Below are positions 1-5,631 of a DNA stretch of 6,596 nucleotides, piece by piece. This DNA comes from Thermococcaceae archaeon (GTDB lineage Archaea > Methanobacteriota_B > Thermococci > Thermococcales > Thermococcaceae). The position numbers and the translations under genes are program-made. The number at the start of each line of letters is the position of its first letter. The first letter of the stretch is position 1. The stretch lies in assembly GCA_026986455.1 (NCBI GenBank), contig JALSON010000358.1, positions 1 through 6,596 on the forward strand. The letters are read 5' to 3'. The notes below the pieces were generated by a model. It saw only the letters and a list, made by a program, of their open reading frames with translations, ran no database searches and was not told the DNA's origin.

Positions 1-399
1 TCTGTGTTTTTCATACCATCCCCATTCTTTTTTGCTTCCAAAGGCCCTGACACCCTTCTTCACAAGGGTTATCCTCAGGTCTCTGGCCATCTCCGGCGTT
101 ATCTCTCCCCTCTCCTCAAGCCAGTTTATGATTTCAAGGGCCTCCTCATCGGTCTCGCATCTCCTGAGGAAGTCTATAACCGTGGGGCGGTACCCCGAGA
201 AATCCCTAGTATCCTTATCAATAACCTCATCTTCATCAAGTCGGTATGCTTCAATAGGGATGCCCTTTTCTTCAAGCTCCCTGCTCAGATGGGGGAATCT
301 CTCCTCAAATTCCTCCCGCTCATACTCCTGCCATGCAAAATCATCAGCAGCTTTAACCTTGGCTTTTTTCTTTTTATTTTCGTTTTTGTTATCCTCCAT
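1..399 (-). CDS. DUF2095-family protein, 3' end outside the window
   Basis: The 133 visible codons are open throughout and run off the left edge with no stop. The N-terminus is short and lysine-rich (MEDNKNENKKKK), followed by an acidic segment containing WQEYEREEFEERFPHL. After that come IDFLRRCETDEEALEIINWLEE and a basic, aromatic end (KKGVRAFGSKKEWGWYEKH). This matches my memory of DUF2095, a conserved archaeal family of unknown function and about this length, so little is probably missing. There are no membrane segments or catalytic motifs. I chose the ATG at 399 over the in-frame ATG at 420 because a GGGTG Shine-Dalgarno lies 6 bases before it and the TATA box at 431-438 predicts transcription from about 408, which would leave the 420 ATG outside the transcript. 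The gene diverges from the DUF123 gene. Family assignment is fairly sure; function is unknown. Confidence 0.8.
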   Translation of the reverse strand, partial: MEDNKNENKKKKAKVKAADDFAWQEYEREEFEERFPHLSRELEEKGIPIEAYRLDEDEVIDKDTRDFSGYRPTVIDFLRRCETDEEALEIINWLEERGEITPEMARDLRITLVKKGVRAFGSKKEWGWYEKHR

Positions 400-430
400 A
401 TTCCGCACCCGAAACTTCATCTCTGCAAGT

Positions 431-438
431 TTATATAA
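431..438. promoter_or_regulatory. Palindromic TATA box shared by two divergent genes
   Basis: TTATATAA is a perfect palindrome. Its centre is about 35 bases from the preferred start codon on each side (GTG 469 on plus, ATG 399 on minus). A purine-rich BRE-like GCAAG precedes it on the plus strand. Predicted transcription starts, about 26 bases from the centre, are near 460 (plus) and 408 (minus). No other TATA-like sequence lies between the two genes, so one element probably serves both directions. Confidence 0.65.
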
Positions 439-468
439 GGGTATTGCAGATTATCTCCGGTGGTGAGG

Positions 469-930
469 GTGAAAGGTTCATACCTTCTCATCATATGGCT
501 TGACGAGGAAAAAAGGATAATGACCAAGGGCAGGGAGTTTGACCTTAACAGAGGGTTCTACGTTTATGTGGGCTCCGCCATGAACTCCCTTGAGAAAAGG
601 GTCGAGAGGCATTTCAGGAGGGAGAAAAAGCTTCACTGGCACATAGATTTTCTCCTTGAAAAGGGCAGGCTTCTGAGGGCATATCTAATCCCGAGCGGTG
701 AGAGACTGGAGGAAGTGCTCTCAAGGGAGGTCTCAAAGTACGGCGAGCCTGTTGAGGGCTTTGGCGCCAGCGATATAGGTGTCCCTTCAAATCTGTATCG
801 CTTTGAGGGTGGGCCTGACGATGTCCTGATCAGCATACTGGAGGAGAGGAAATTGGACTGGAAAAGAATTAAAAGTCCTGACGAAATTAAAGACATGGGG
901 GAGAGGTATGAGACTGAAAACAGCAGGTAA
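469..930 (+). CDS. DUF123 domain protein (GIY-YIG-like nuclease fold)
   Basis: The predicted 153-aa protein fits the DUF123 family (COG1833 type), which is related to GIY-YIG nucleases and in some organisms is fused to endonuclease III. The visible landmarks are KGSYLL at residues 2-7 (position of the GIY strand), GFYVYVGSA at 29-37 (position of YIG), the basic helix with RHFRREKKLHWHIDFLL at 47-63, and GFGASD at 97-102. A DNA repair or nucleic-acid processing role is inferred from the fold only. Three in-frame GTG starts exist (460, 463, 469). I prefer 469 because MKGSY is the usual family start, GGTG lies 6 bases upstream, and the TATA distance (35 bases) matches other genes here; 460 would be almost leaderless. 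The 3' end overlaps the GGGP synthase gene by 23 bases, so the two are co-transcribed. Confidence 0.85.
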   Translation: MKGSYLLIIWLDEEKRIMTKGREFDLNRGFYVYVGSAMNSLEKRVERHFRREKKLHWHIDFLLEKGRLLRAYLIPSGERLEEVLSREVSKYGEPVEGFGASDIGVPSNLYRFEGGPDDVLISILEERKLDWKRIKSPDEIKDMGERYETENSR

Positions 931-1675
931 GGTCGAAGAGTACATACATGAAAAGCTTGAAAAGGAAAAGCTCCACTTCGTTCTCCTCGACCCCGATGAC
1001 GTTTCACCCGGAACCGCATCGGGGATAGCCAGAATCAGCGAGGAGGTCGGCATTGATGCGATAATGATAGGGGGCTCAACAGGAGCGGAGGGAGAGGCGC
1101 TTGACGGTGTTGTGAAGGCCATTAAGGAGTCCTCAAATCTGCCCGTTATCCTGTTCCCCGGCTCTCACGGGGGCGTTAGCAAATACGCTGATGCAATTTT
1201 CTTCATGAGCCTTCTCAACTCAAGGAATCCCTTCTTCATAACGGGGGCTCAGGCTCTGGGAGCTTTCGCGGTTAAAAAATACGGACTTGAGCCCATACCA
1301 ATGGCCTATCTCATCATAGAGCCCGGGGAGACCGTTGGCTGGATTGGGGACGCAAAGCCGATTCCAAGGCACAAGCCAAAAATAGCGGCCGCATACGCCC
1401 TGGCGGGCCAGTATCTGGGGATGCGCCTCGTTTACCTCGAAGCCGGGAGCGGAGCAAAGGAGCCGGTTCCCCCGGAGATGATAGCCATCGTGAAGAAGGT
1501 AATCGACGTTCCCCTCATCGTCGGAGGAGGCATAAGGAGTGCAGAGCAGGCCCGCAGAGCTGTTAAAGCGGGAGCCGATATAATCGTCACGGGTACTGCT
1601 ATAGAGAAAGCAGAATCCTTGGAGGAGGCCAGAAAGAAGCTTGAAAGTCTTATAAAGGGAATTAAGGGGCCGTAG
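908..1675 (+). CDS. Geranylgeranylglyceryl phosphate synthase
   Basis: The enzyme joins geranylgeranyl diphosphate to sn-glycerol-1-phosphate, giving 3-O-geranylgeranylglyceryl phosphate. This is the first committed step of archaeal ether lipid synthesis and takes place at the cytoplasmic side of the membrane. The 255-aa sequence is a complete (beta/alpha)8 barrel of the GGGPS/PcrB family. Motifs in order are LLDPDD (26-31, Mg/diphosphate side), IGGS (54-57), FPGS (83-86), YLEAGSGA (176-183), VGGGIRS (205-211) and ADIIVTGTAIE (223-233); the last three form the glycerol phosphate pocket in this family. Length and the YLEAGSG form suit the large archaeal group II enzymes. The ATG at 908 follows GGGGGAGAGGT directly; no nearby in-frame start is better. 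The gene lies inside the 3' end of the DUF123 gene, indicating translational coupling. No T-rich terminator is visible after the stop. Confidence 0.97.
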   Translation: MRLKTAGKVEEYIHEKLEKEKLHFVLLDPDDVSPGTASGIARISEEVGIDAIMIGGSTGAEGEALDGVVKAIKESSNLPVILFPGSHGGVSKYADAIFFMSLLNSRNPFFITGAQALGAFAVKKYGLEPIPMAYLIIEPGETVGWIGDAKPIPRHKPKIAAAYALAGQYLGMRLVYLEAGSGAKEPVPPEMIAIVKKVIDVPLIVGGGIRSAEQARRAVKAGADIIVTGTAIEKAESLEEARKKLESLIKGIKGP

Positions 1676-1695
1676 TGTTATGTTCAAACTGAAAC

Positions 1696-1935
1696 TCAGG
1701 CATCGCTGAGAACTTTGAATGAAACCTTGCCTTCCCCCGTGACATTTCTGAGCTCTTTAATGAGCTTCCTGATATTTTCGGCCTCAACTTCTATCCTTAT
1801 CTCACTGATGCCCCGTACATTGGGCGGGAAGAAGTGTATGTCCCTTATTTTACCTCTCACCCGGGAGACTATCTTCCTTAAAACCTTCCCTCTTCCATCA
1901 TAGGGCAATCTTATGTCGAGTTCAACAATTTGCAT
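1696..1935 (-). CDS. Small conserved-looking protein, ACT/ferredoxin-like pattern, function unknown
   Basis: I do not recognise this 79-aa protein. Its order of segments looks like beta-alpha-beta-beta-alpha-beta: strand MQIVELDIRLP, helix GRGKVLRKIVSRV, strand RDIHFFPP, strand SEIRIEVEA, helix ENIRKLIKELRNV, strand KVSFKVL. This is the ferredoxin-like layout of ACT domains, which bind small ligands or mediate dimerisation; this is inference from pattern only. There are no cysteines, so it is not an iron-sulphur ferredoxin. The ATG at 1935 is preferred over the GTG codons at 1947 and 1944, because GTGGTGA at 1947-1941 then becomes a Shine-Dalgarno with 5-base spacing and the TATA box at 1967-1975 predicts transcription from about 1946. 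The gene converges with the GGGP synthase gene, with 20 bases between the stops. Confidence 0.75.
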   Translation of the reverse strand: MQIVELDIRLPYDGRGKVLRKIVSRVRGKIRDIHFFPPNVRGISEIRIEVEAENIRKLIKELRNVTGEGKVSFKVLSDA

Positions 1936-1966
1936 ATCTGTCACCACTCTATTTTATGAAAGAAGG

Positions 1967-1975
1967 CCTATATAA
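1967..1975. promoter_or_regulatory. TATA box for the small minus-strand gene, also readable on plus
   Basis: CCTATATAA on plus, TTATATAGG on minus. On minus it lies 37 bases before the preferred ATG at 1935, the same geometry as the other Shine-Dalgarno-led genes here. On plus it would start a transcript near 1998, entering the otherwise gene-poor stretch before the aminopeptidase gene. The minus-strand role is better supported. Confidence 0.55.
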
Positions 1976-2011
1976 CCTTTTTCATGAGTGGGGATTATTA
2001 AAGGGGAGCGG

Positions 2012-2018
2012 TTATATT
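2012..2018 (+). promoter_or_regulatory. Possible TATA box of a non-coding transcript
   Basis: TTATATT, preceded by the purine-rich AAGGGGAGCGG. A start about 26 bases downstream of its centre falls near 2041, at the 5' edge of the helix 2037-2044/2135-2142 described below. No good protein start sits at the expected distance, which is why I link it to an RNA instead of a gene. Evidence is positional only. Confidence 0.3.
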
Positions 2019-2036
2019 CCTGGAGGTTATCTTTGA

Positions 2037-2142
2037 AGGGCCTCATGAAAGCATCTTTGTTTCCCCGGGTTTTGGGAAAGGATAACTCCAATGGATATGC
2101 GGCTATCCTTTGGTTTTCCCATCCTGCGGTGTTGGAGGCCTT
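2037..2142 (+). other. Candidate structured RNA or inverted-repeat element between genes
   Basis: Bases 1936-2225 lack a convincing conserved gene, but this stretch is rich in inverted repeats. Bases 2037-2044 pair with 2135-2142 (GGCCTC/GAGGCC plus a G-T and an A-T pair). Within that, TTTCCC 2060-2065 pairs with GGGAAA 2074-2079, and 2088-2097 pairs with 2104-2113 (CCAA-T-GGATA against TATCC-T-TTGG, one T-T mismatch, loop TGCGGC). Alternative pairings also exist, for example AAAGGATA 2077-2084 with TATCCTTT 2104-2111. An outer GGATTAT 1992-1998 matches ATAATCC 2170-2176. A TATA-like box lies at 2012-2018 and a T-rich run at 2187-2195. I found no ACA-ended hairpin or C/D boxes on either strand. 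It may be an RNA gene, a decayed repeat, or a short coding region. Confidence 0.3.
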
Positions 2143-2186
2143 GCCCCTCCCTCTGGTGCTGAGAAGGGGATAATCCACCGTAAAAC

Positions 2187-2195
2187 TTTTCTTTT
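2187..2195 (+). terminator. T-rich run, possible archaeal terminator
   Basis: TTTTCTTTT, followed by a second run TTTTT at 2205-2209. Archaeal RNA polymerase stops at T-rich stretches without needing a hairpin. These are the only such runs between the 1967-1975/2012-2018 TATA boxes and the aminopeptidase gene, so they would end any plus-strand transcript of the 1998-2180 region. They could equally be part of the aminopeptidase promoter. Confidence 0.3.
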
Positions 2196-2225
2196 ACCGC
2201 TTCGATTTTTGTCGCGGTGATGCCG

Positions 2226-3068
2226 ATGCATGCATTCATATCCCTCGACCTTGAGGGTCTGCCCTACATAGTCAGCAGAGAGCACCTCTTTGTGAAGGGT
2301 TCCCTTTACAGCGAAGCAAGGAAGATAGCAACGGAAATAGTAAAGGTTACAGCCGAAACGCTTCACGAGATGGGGTTTGACGAGGTTATCATAGCGGACA
2401 GTCACGGCCCGATGGTGAACATTCTGCCAGAGGACACTCCGGATTACATAGAACTCGTCAGAGGCTTTCCGAGGCCGCTCAGCATGGTGGCCTTTGCAAG
2501 GGGGAGTGACGCAGCCCTCTTCCTTGGCTACCACGCCAAGGCCGGTACGAGCTACGCTACCTTCGATCACACCTACAGCGGGGCGAGTGTGGATATGCTC
2601 GAAATCAACGGTGTGGAGGTGAGCGAGTTCCTGCTCAACGCGCACCTCCTTGGAAGCTGGGGGGTTCCGGTTATCCTCGTCGGAGGAGATAGAAGGCTGA
2701 TAGAGACCGACGTTAAAGCCTTCACCCCCTGGGCGGTTGGCGTCCCCTTCAAGGAGTCCCCCTCGCGCTACGCCGCCAAGAGCCCGGGAATGCGCAGGAT
2801 AAAAGCCATGTTGAGGGAGGGGGTTATAGAAGCCGTCGAGAGGCTTAAGAGGGGAGAGGCAAAGCCGCTCATGACAAAAGAGCCCGTCCACGTTAAGGTG
2901 CGCTTCTTGAACACCGCTTTCGCTGATGCGGCAGAGCTCCTGTCCTTCGTGGAACGCCTTGACGGAAAGACGGTCGAGTTCGAGGCCAAGACCGTAGAGG
3001 AGGCGTACAAGGTTTTCGAGCTGCTCACCTTGGCCGCTGCCGGAGTGAACGCGATCGTCACGAGGTGA
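2226..3068 (+). CDS. M55-family zinc D-aminopeptidase (DppA type)
   Basis: Members of peptidase family M55 are zinc enzymes that remove N-terminal residues, D-amino acids in the Bacillus DppA prototype, from short peptides; Bacillus DppA is a cytoplasmic self-compartmentalising decamer. This 280-aa protein has the whole motif set: SLDLEG with Asp8 and Glu10, DSHG with His60, GYHAKAGT with His103, HTYSG with His115, and INGVEVSEFLLNA with Glu131. These agree in spacing with the metal ligands and catalytic His of DppA as I remember them. There is no signal peptide. The ATG at 2226 is preferred over GTG 2217 and ATG 2220, since GGTGAT (2216-2221) is then a Shine-Dalgarno with 4-base spacing and Asp8/Glu10 take the DppA numbering. 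The promoter is weak (TAAAACTT near 2181). The gene stands alone, without peptide-transport genes beside it, so the natural substrate is open. Confidence 0.9.
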   Translation: MHAFISLDLEGLPYIVSREHLFVKGSLYSEARKIATEIVKVTAETLHEMGFDEVIIADSHGPMVNILPEDTPDYIELVRGFPRPLSMVAFARGSDAALFLGYHAKAGTSYATFDHTYSGASVDMLEINGVEVSEFLLNAHLLGSWGVPVILVGGDRRLIETDVKAFTPWAVGVPFKESPSRYAAKSPGMRRIKAMLREGVIEAVERLKRGEAKPLMTKEPVHVKVRFLNTAFADAAELLSFVERLDGKTVEFEAKTVEEAYKVFELLTLAAAGVNAIVTR

Positions 3069-3076
3069 TCAGGAAG

Positions 3077-3146
3077 TGTGCCCCCGGGGAGCGAAGGGGA
3101 ATCACCGCTCGCCGAGGCGCTCATCCCCCGCGGTTTCCCGGGGGCA
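3077..3146 (-). ncRNA. H/ACA guide RNA, Pf9-like (single hairpin with K-turn)
   Basis: Read on minus, this has all parts of an archaeal H/ACA sRNA. The lower stem is 9 GC pairs (GCCCCCGGG 3145-3137 with CCCGGGGGC 3088-3080), followed directly by ACA at 3079-3077. The pocket has left arm AAACCGCG (3136-3129) and right arm UUCGCUC (3095-3089). The upper stem is GGGGA 3128-3124 with UCCCC 3100-3096. Above it is a K-turn: U-U mismatch (3123/3101), tandem G-A pairs (3122/3102, 3121/3103), a 3-base bulge GGU (3106-3104), and a small apical stem-loop. Such RNAs bind L7Ae, Cbf5, Nop10 and Gar1 to make pseudouridine in rRNA. Both pocket arms equal, from memory, those of Pyrococcus furiosus Pf9, assigned to 16S rRNA U910. 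It lies 24 bases after hef; CTTAAGTT near 3166-3173 could be its own TATA box. Confidence 0.85.
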
Positions 3147-3169
3147 ATGGAATTTCCCCAAATCCTAAC

Positions 3170-5548
3170 TTAAGCTTTGTCCTCGTTCTCCACGTAAGGG
3201 GCAGTTATCACCTTCCTTATCTCCCTCGCCTTCTTTTTACCTATTCCCTCGACCTCTTTCAGCTCTTCTTCTGTTGCCGTGAAAACCCTCTCCACGTTTC
3301 CGAAGTGCCTTAGGAGACGCTTGGCAAGGGTAGCTGAAACATTGGGCAGGCCTTCCACTATCAAACGCTGCCTCTCGGCAAGCGTTAGAGCCTTCTTCTC
3401 GCTCCTCAGCCTTACCTCCTTCTTCCTCTCCTCCTGCTCGCGCTTGGCCATGAGGTATATGAACTGGGCAGTCTCCTCGGTTCCGGAGGAGAACAGTATT
3501 GGAACCCCCCAGTCGAGGGTTACGGCAGCTATGGCACCTCGAATGGCGTTGGGATGGACGTTCCTTATGCCGTAGAGTTCTCCCTCTATAATTATCACCG
3601 GCTTCTCGTAGGCCCTCTTCAGCCTCTCAACCTGGTCGAAGAGCCTGCCGTCGATGATAGACTGTATGAAGTCGTTGGCGCTCTTTCTCTCTATCCCGAC
3701 CTCTTCGCTAACAACGTAATCTGCAACGTCCAGCGTTTTAACCTCTATCTCAGCCCCGAGCTCCTTCAGGTGCTTTGGAACGCCGCTCCTCAGCTCGCGG
3801 TTGTCAACGTAAACGACTATCCCCTTGGGCTTTTTCACGAAGACGGGCTTTATCGGTAGCTTTTCATAAACCTCCTCCTTGGAAGGCCCGGGTTTCTTGG
3901 CCTTTTCTACTTTCTTCTCAGTCTTTTCGTGCTTTTCCTTCGGCTTCAGGAACTCATCGAGGGACGTTACCCTTCCCTTCGAGGCCATCTCAACACTCTC
4001 CACGGCCCTTTCCCTTATTTTACCCCTTCCCGAGGGGGCTTTCTCAAGCTCCCTGGCGAGCTTCCTTATCGCTTCAAACATGCCCTTCTCCTTCCTCCTT
4101 GAGCTCCAGTAGTAGGCTTCATCGCGCGTCCCCTTGGCCATCAGGATGACGACCCTTCCCGGCCTGTGCCTCCCGGTTCTTCCGCGCCTCTGGATGCTCC
4201 TTATGGCTGAAGGCACCGGCTCGTAGAACACTACCAGATCAACTTCCGGGACGTCGAGGCCCTCCTCCCCAACGCTAGTGGCGACGAGAACGTTAAACTC
4301 CCCCCTGGAAAAGCGCTCAAGGGTTTCTTTCTGCTCCTTCTGACTCATCCCCCTGTCGTTGCTCCTGCTCGCCTGTCCGATGAAGCGCTCGGCCGTTACT
4401 CCCTCACCGCGGAGAACCTCGACGATCTTCCTCCCGGTGTCGCGGTAGTTGGTGAAGACTATGATTTTTGAGTTCGGCTTTTTCTTCAGCTGTTCCTTAA
4501 CAAGCTCCAGCATGCTCTCCATCTTCGGGTGGTCAAGACCGAGCTCCTTCGCCTGAACGAGGAGGTATATCACCTTCCTCATGCGCGGGTCTTCCATCAG
4601 TTCCCTGCTTGATTTAGTTCTTTTGTCCTCACGGAGCTTTTTAATGTAGTTTCTCAGCGCCGTCAGCCCCTGCGTCTCAAGCAGTTCTATCGCGTGCTGC
4701 AGCTTTACCGCCTTGGCTTGGTACATCCTGAGCCGGCCGAGCTCGTAGTTGCCCCTCGCGACCTCCTGGTTTATCCTTGAGCCCGCCTGAAGAACCTCCT
4801 TCTTGGAGATGTCCGGCGAGTAAGTCGAGACAAGCCCGAACTGGGCGAGGGGCTTGAGGCTCTCCTTGAGCATCTCCCGGAGCAGTTTCCGCACCTCCTT
4901 GTAGATGCCGGGAAGCTCGACCTTCACCCACTCGAATGCAATTCTCTGAACGTAGGGCTTGACGTCGGGCGAGCTCTCGGTTCTTATCTCGATGCGCTTT
5001 ATCCCGAGGTTCTTTACTATCTCACGTATCCTCTCCTCGTCGCTTCCAAGGGATGCAGTGAGACCGAGCACAAGGGGATGTCTGGCCGTTTTGAGGTACT
5101 CCCTTGCTATGAAGACGTAGGCGTAGTTTCCAACCGCGCGGTGGGCCTCGTCAAAAACGAGCAGAACGATGTCCTCCAGAGAGATTTTTCCGGTGAGGAT
5201 GTCGTTCTCTACCGTCTGGGGCGTGGCGGTTATGATAACGCTCTTTTCCCACAGCTCGGCCCTCTTCTCCGGAGAAAGCTCCCCGGTGAGGACGTTGATT
5301 CTCTCGGGGGGAAGGTCGAAGAGCCGCCTGAAGCTCTCCGCGTGCTGTAAAGCGAGGGGCTTCATTGGAGCTAACATGAGGACTTTTCCGCCGTACTTTT
5401 GGAGGCGATAATCGGCTATGAGCATGGCTATAAGCGTCTTTCCTAACCCGGTTGGAAGGACAACGAGGCAGTTGGTTTCCTTGCATTTCGCATAAATAAC
5501 TTCCTGATAAACCCTTGGTTCGATTAGATCGCGGCGAAGATAGTTCAT
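3170..5548 (-). CDS. hef: Hef: SF2 helicase / XPF-type structure-specific nuclease
   Basis: Hef is the archaeal relative of FANCM and XPF. It unwinds and cuts stalled or branched replication forks. The 792-aa protein is complete. An SF2 helicase occupies about 1-500: motif I LPTGLGKT (31-38), DEAH box (133-136), TAS (164-166), a helical insert (about 200-345) typical of the Hef/Mph1/FANCM group, and motif VI QRRGRTGR (453-460). A charged lysine/glutamate linker follows (about 535-572). Then come an XPF-type nuclease domain with ERKSAND (620-626; the ERKxxxD catalytic signature) and tandem helix-hairpin-helix motifs (about 730-780, LPNVSATLAKRLLRHFG and VEGIGKKKAREI). No intein or missing key residue is seen. 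No Shine-Dalgarno precedes ATG 5548; a TATA-like TTTTATT at 5571-5577 suggests a leaderless message. It is transcribed divergently from the toxin-antitoxin cassette and may share its operator. Confidence 0.97.
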   Translation of the reverse strand: MNYLRRDLIEPRVYQEVIYAKCKETNCLVVLPTGLGKTLIAMLIADYRLQKYGGKVLMLAPMKPLALQHAESFRRLFDLPPERINVLTGELSPEKRAELWEKSVIITATPQTVENDILTGKISLEDIVLLVFDEAHRAVGNYAYVFIAREYLKTARHPLVLGLTASLGSDEERIREIVKNLGIKRIEIRTESSPDVKPYVQRIAFEWVKVELPGIYKEVRKLLREMLKESLKPLAQFGLVSTYSPDISKKEVLQAGSRINQEVARGNYELGRLRMYQAKAVKLQHAIELLETQGLTALRNYIKKLREDKRTKSSRELMEDPRMRKVIYLLVQAKELGLDHPKMESMLELVKEQLKKKPNSKIIVFTNYRDTGRKIVEVLRGEGVTAERFIGQASRSNDRGMSQKEQKETLERFSRGEFNVLVATSVGEEGLDVPEVDLVVFYEPVPSAIRSIQRRGRTGRHRPGRVVILMAKGTRDEAYYWSSRRKEKGMFEAIRKLARELEKAPSGRGKIRERAVESVEMASKGRVTSLDEFLKPKEKHEKTEKKVEKAKKPGPSKEEVYEKLPIKPVFVKKPKGIVVYVDNRELRSGVPKHLKELGAEIEVKTLDVADYVVSEEVGIERKSANDFIQSIIDGRLFDQVERLKRAYEKPVIIIEGELYGIRNVHPNAIRGAIAAVTLDWGVPILFSSGTEETAQFIYLMAKREQEERKKEVRLRSEKKALTLAERQRLIVEGLPNVSATLAKRLLRHFGNVERVFTATEEELKEVEGIGKKKAREIRKVITAPYVENEDKA

Positions 5549-5570
5549 AGGTAATGATTTGCAACGGAAG

Positions 5571-5577
5571 AATAAAA
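5571..5577 (-). promoter_or_regulatory. Probable hef TATA element
   Basis: On minus the sequence reads TTTTATT (inside ATCTTTTATTC). Its centre is 26 bases before the A of the hef ATG, the distance expected for a leaderless transcript, and no Shine-Dalgarno is present (TTACCT precedes the ATG). Its upstream edge overlaps the left arm of the inverted repeat at 5575-5595. Confidence 0.45.
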
Positions 5578-5595
5578 GATTTCCTGAAAATCTTT
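5575..5595. repeat. Perfect inverted repeat between hef and the TA cassette (candidate operator)
   Basis: AAAGATTT (5575-5582), spacer CCTGA, AAATCTTT (5588-5595): two perfect 8-base arms. The left arm overlaps the hef TATA element (5571-5577); the right arm covers the BRE position and first bases of the antitoxin TATA box (5593-5599). A protein bound here would block both promoters. Toxin-antitoxin operons are commonly autoregulated through such palindromes, but the antitoxin here has no evident DNA-binding domain, so the regulator is unknown. Confidence 0.55.
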
Positions 5596-5599
5596 ATAT
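5593..5599 (+). promoter_or_regulatory. TATA box of the toxin-antitoxin cassette
   Basis: TTTATAT preceded by the A-rich BRE-like AAAATC. Its centre is 36 bases before GTG 5632 and 24 bases before ATG 5620. The predicted transcription start is near 5622. Together with GGTGA at 5622-5626, this favours GTG 5632 as the translated start. Confidence 0.6.
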
Positions 5600-5631
5600 C
5601 TTCTGCTCTGTAAAAACGTATGGTGAGTGTC

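Noticed and set aside
4..466. Two plus-strand open frames of 144 codons over the left edge
   Set aside because: They are antisense to the DUF2095-type gene, have low-complexity Phe/Leu/Ser-rich products, and would read through the TATA box at 431-438.
1682..1695. GTTTCAGTTTGAAC on minus as a possible CRISPR repeat fragment
   Set aside because: Only the first bases resemble Thermococcales CRISPR repeats, there is a single copy, and no spacer-repeat periodicity is present.
1988..2173. 61-codon plus-strand frame starting at GTG 1988 as a gene
   Set aside because: GTG 1988 has no Shine-Dalgarno and lies upstream of the transcription start predicted from the nearest TATA box; only the shorter TTG 2033 version has a plausible ribosome site and it is reported as a low-interest finding.
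2103..2891. 262-codon open frame on minus, antisense to the aminopeptidase gene
   Set aside because: It mirrors the codon bias of the M55 gene, whose full active-site motif set is intact on plus; the antisense product has no recognisable motif.
3079..3146. Long GC inverted repeat between convergent genes as a bacterial-type intrinsic terminator
   Set aside because: No T-run follows either arm, archaea do not need hairpin terminators, and the minus strand shows an ACA box, guide pocket and K-turn, which the H/ACA explanation accounts for fully.
3170..5548. Intein or frameshift in hef
   Set aside because: All helicase and nuclease motifs appear once, in order and in one frame, and the 792-aa length fits the family without an insertion.
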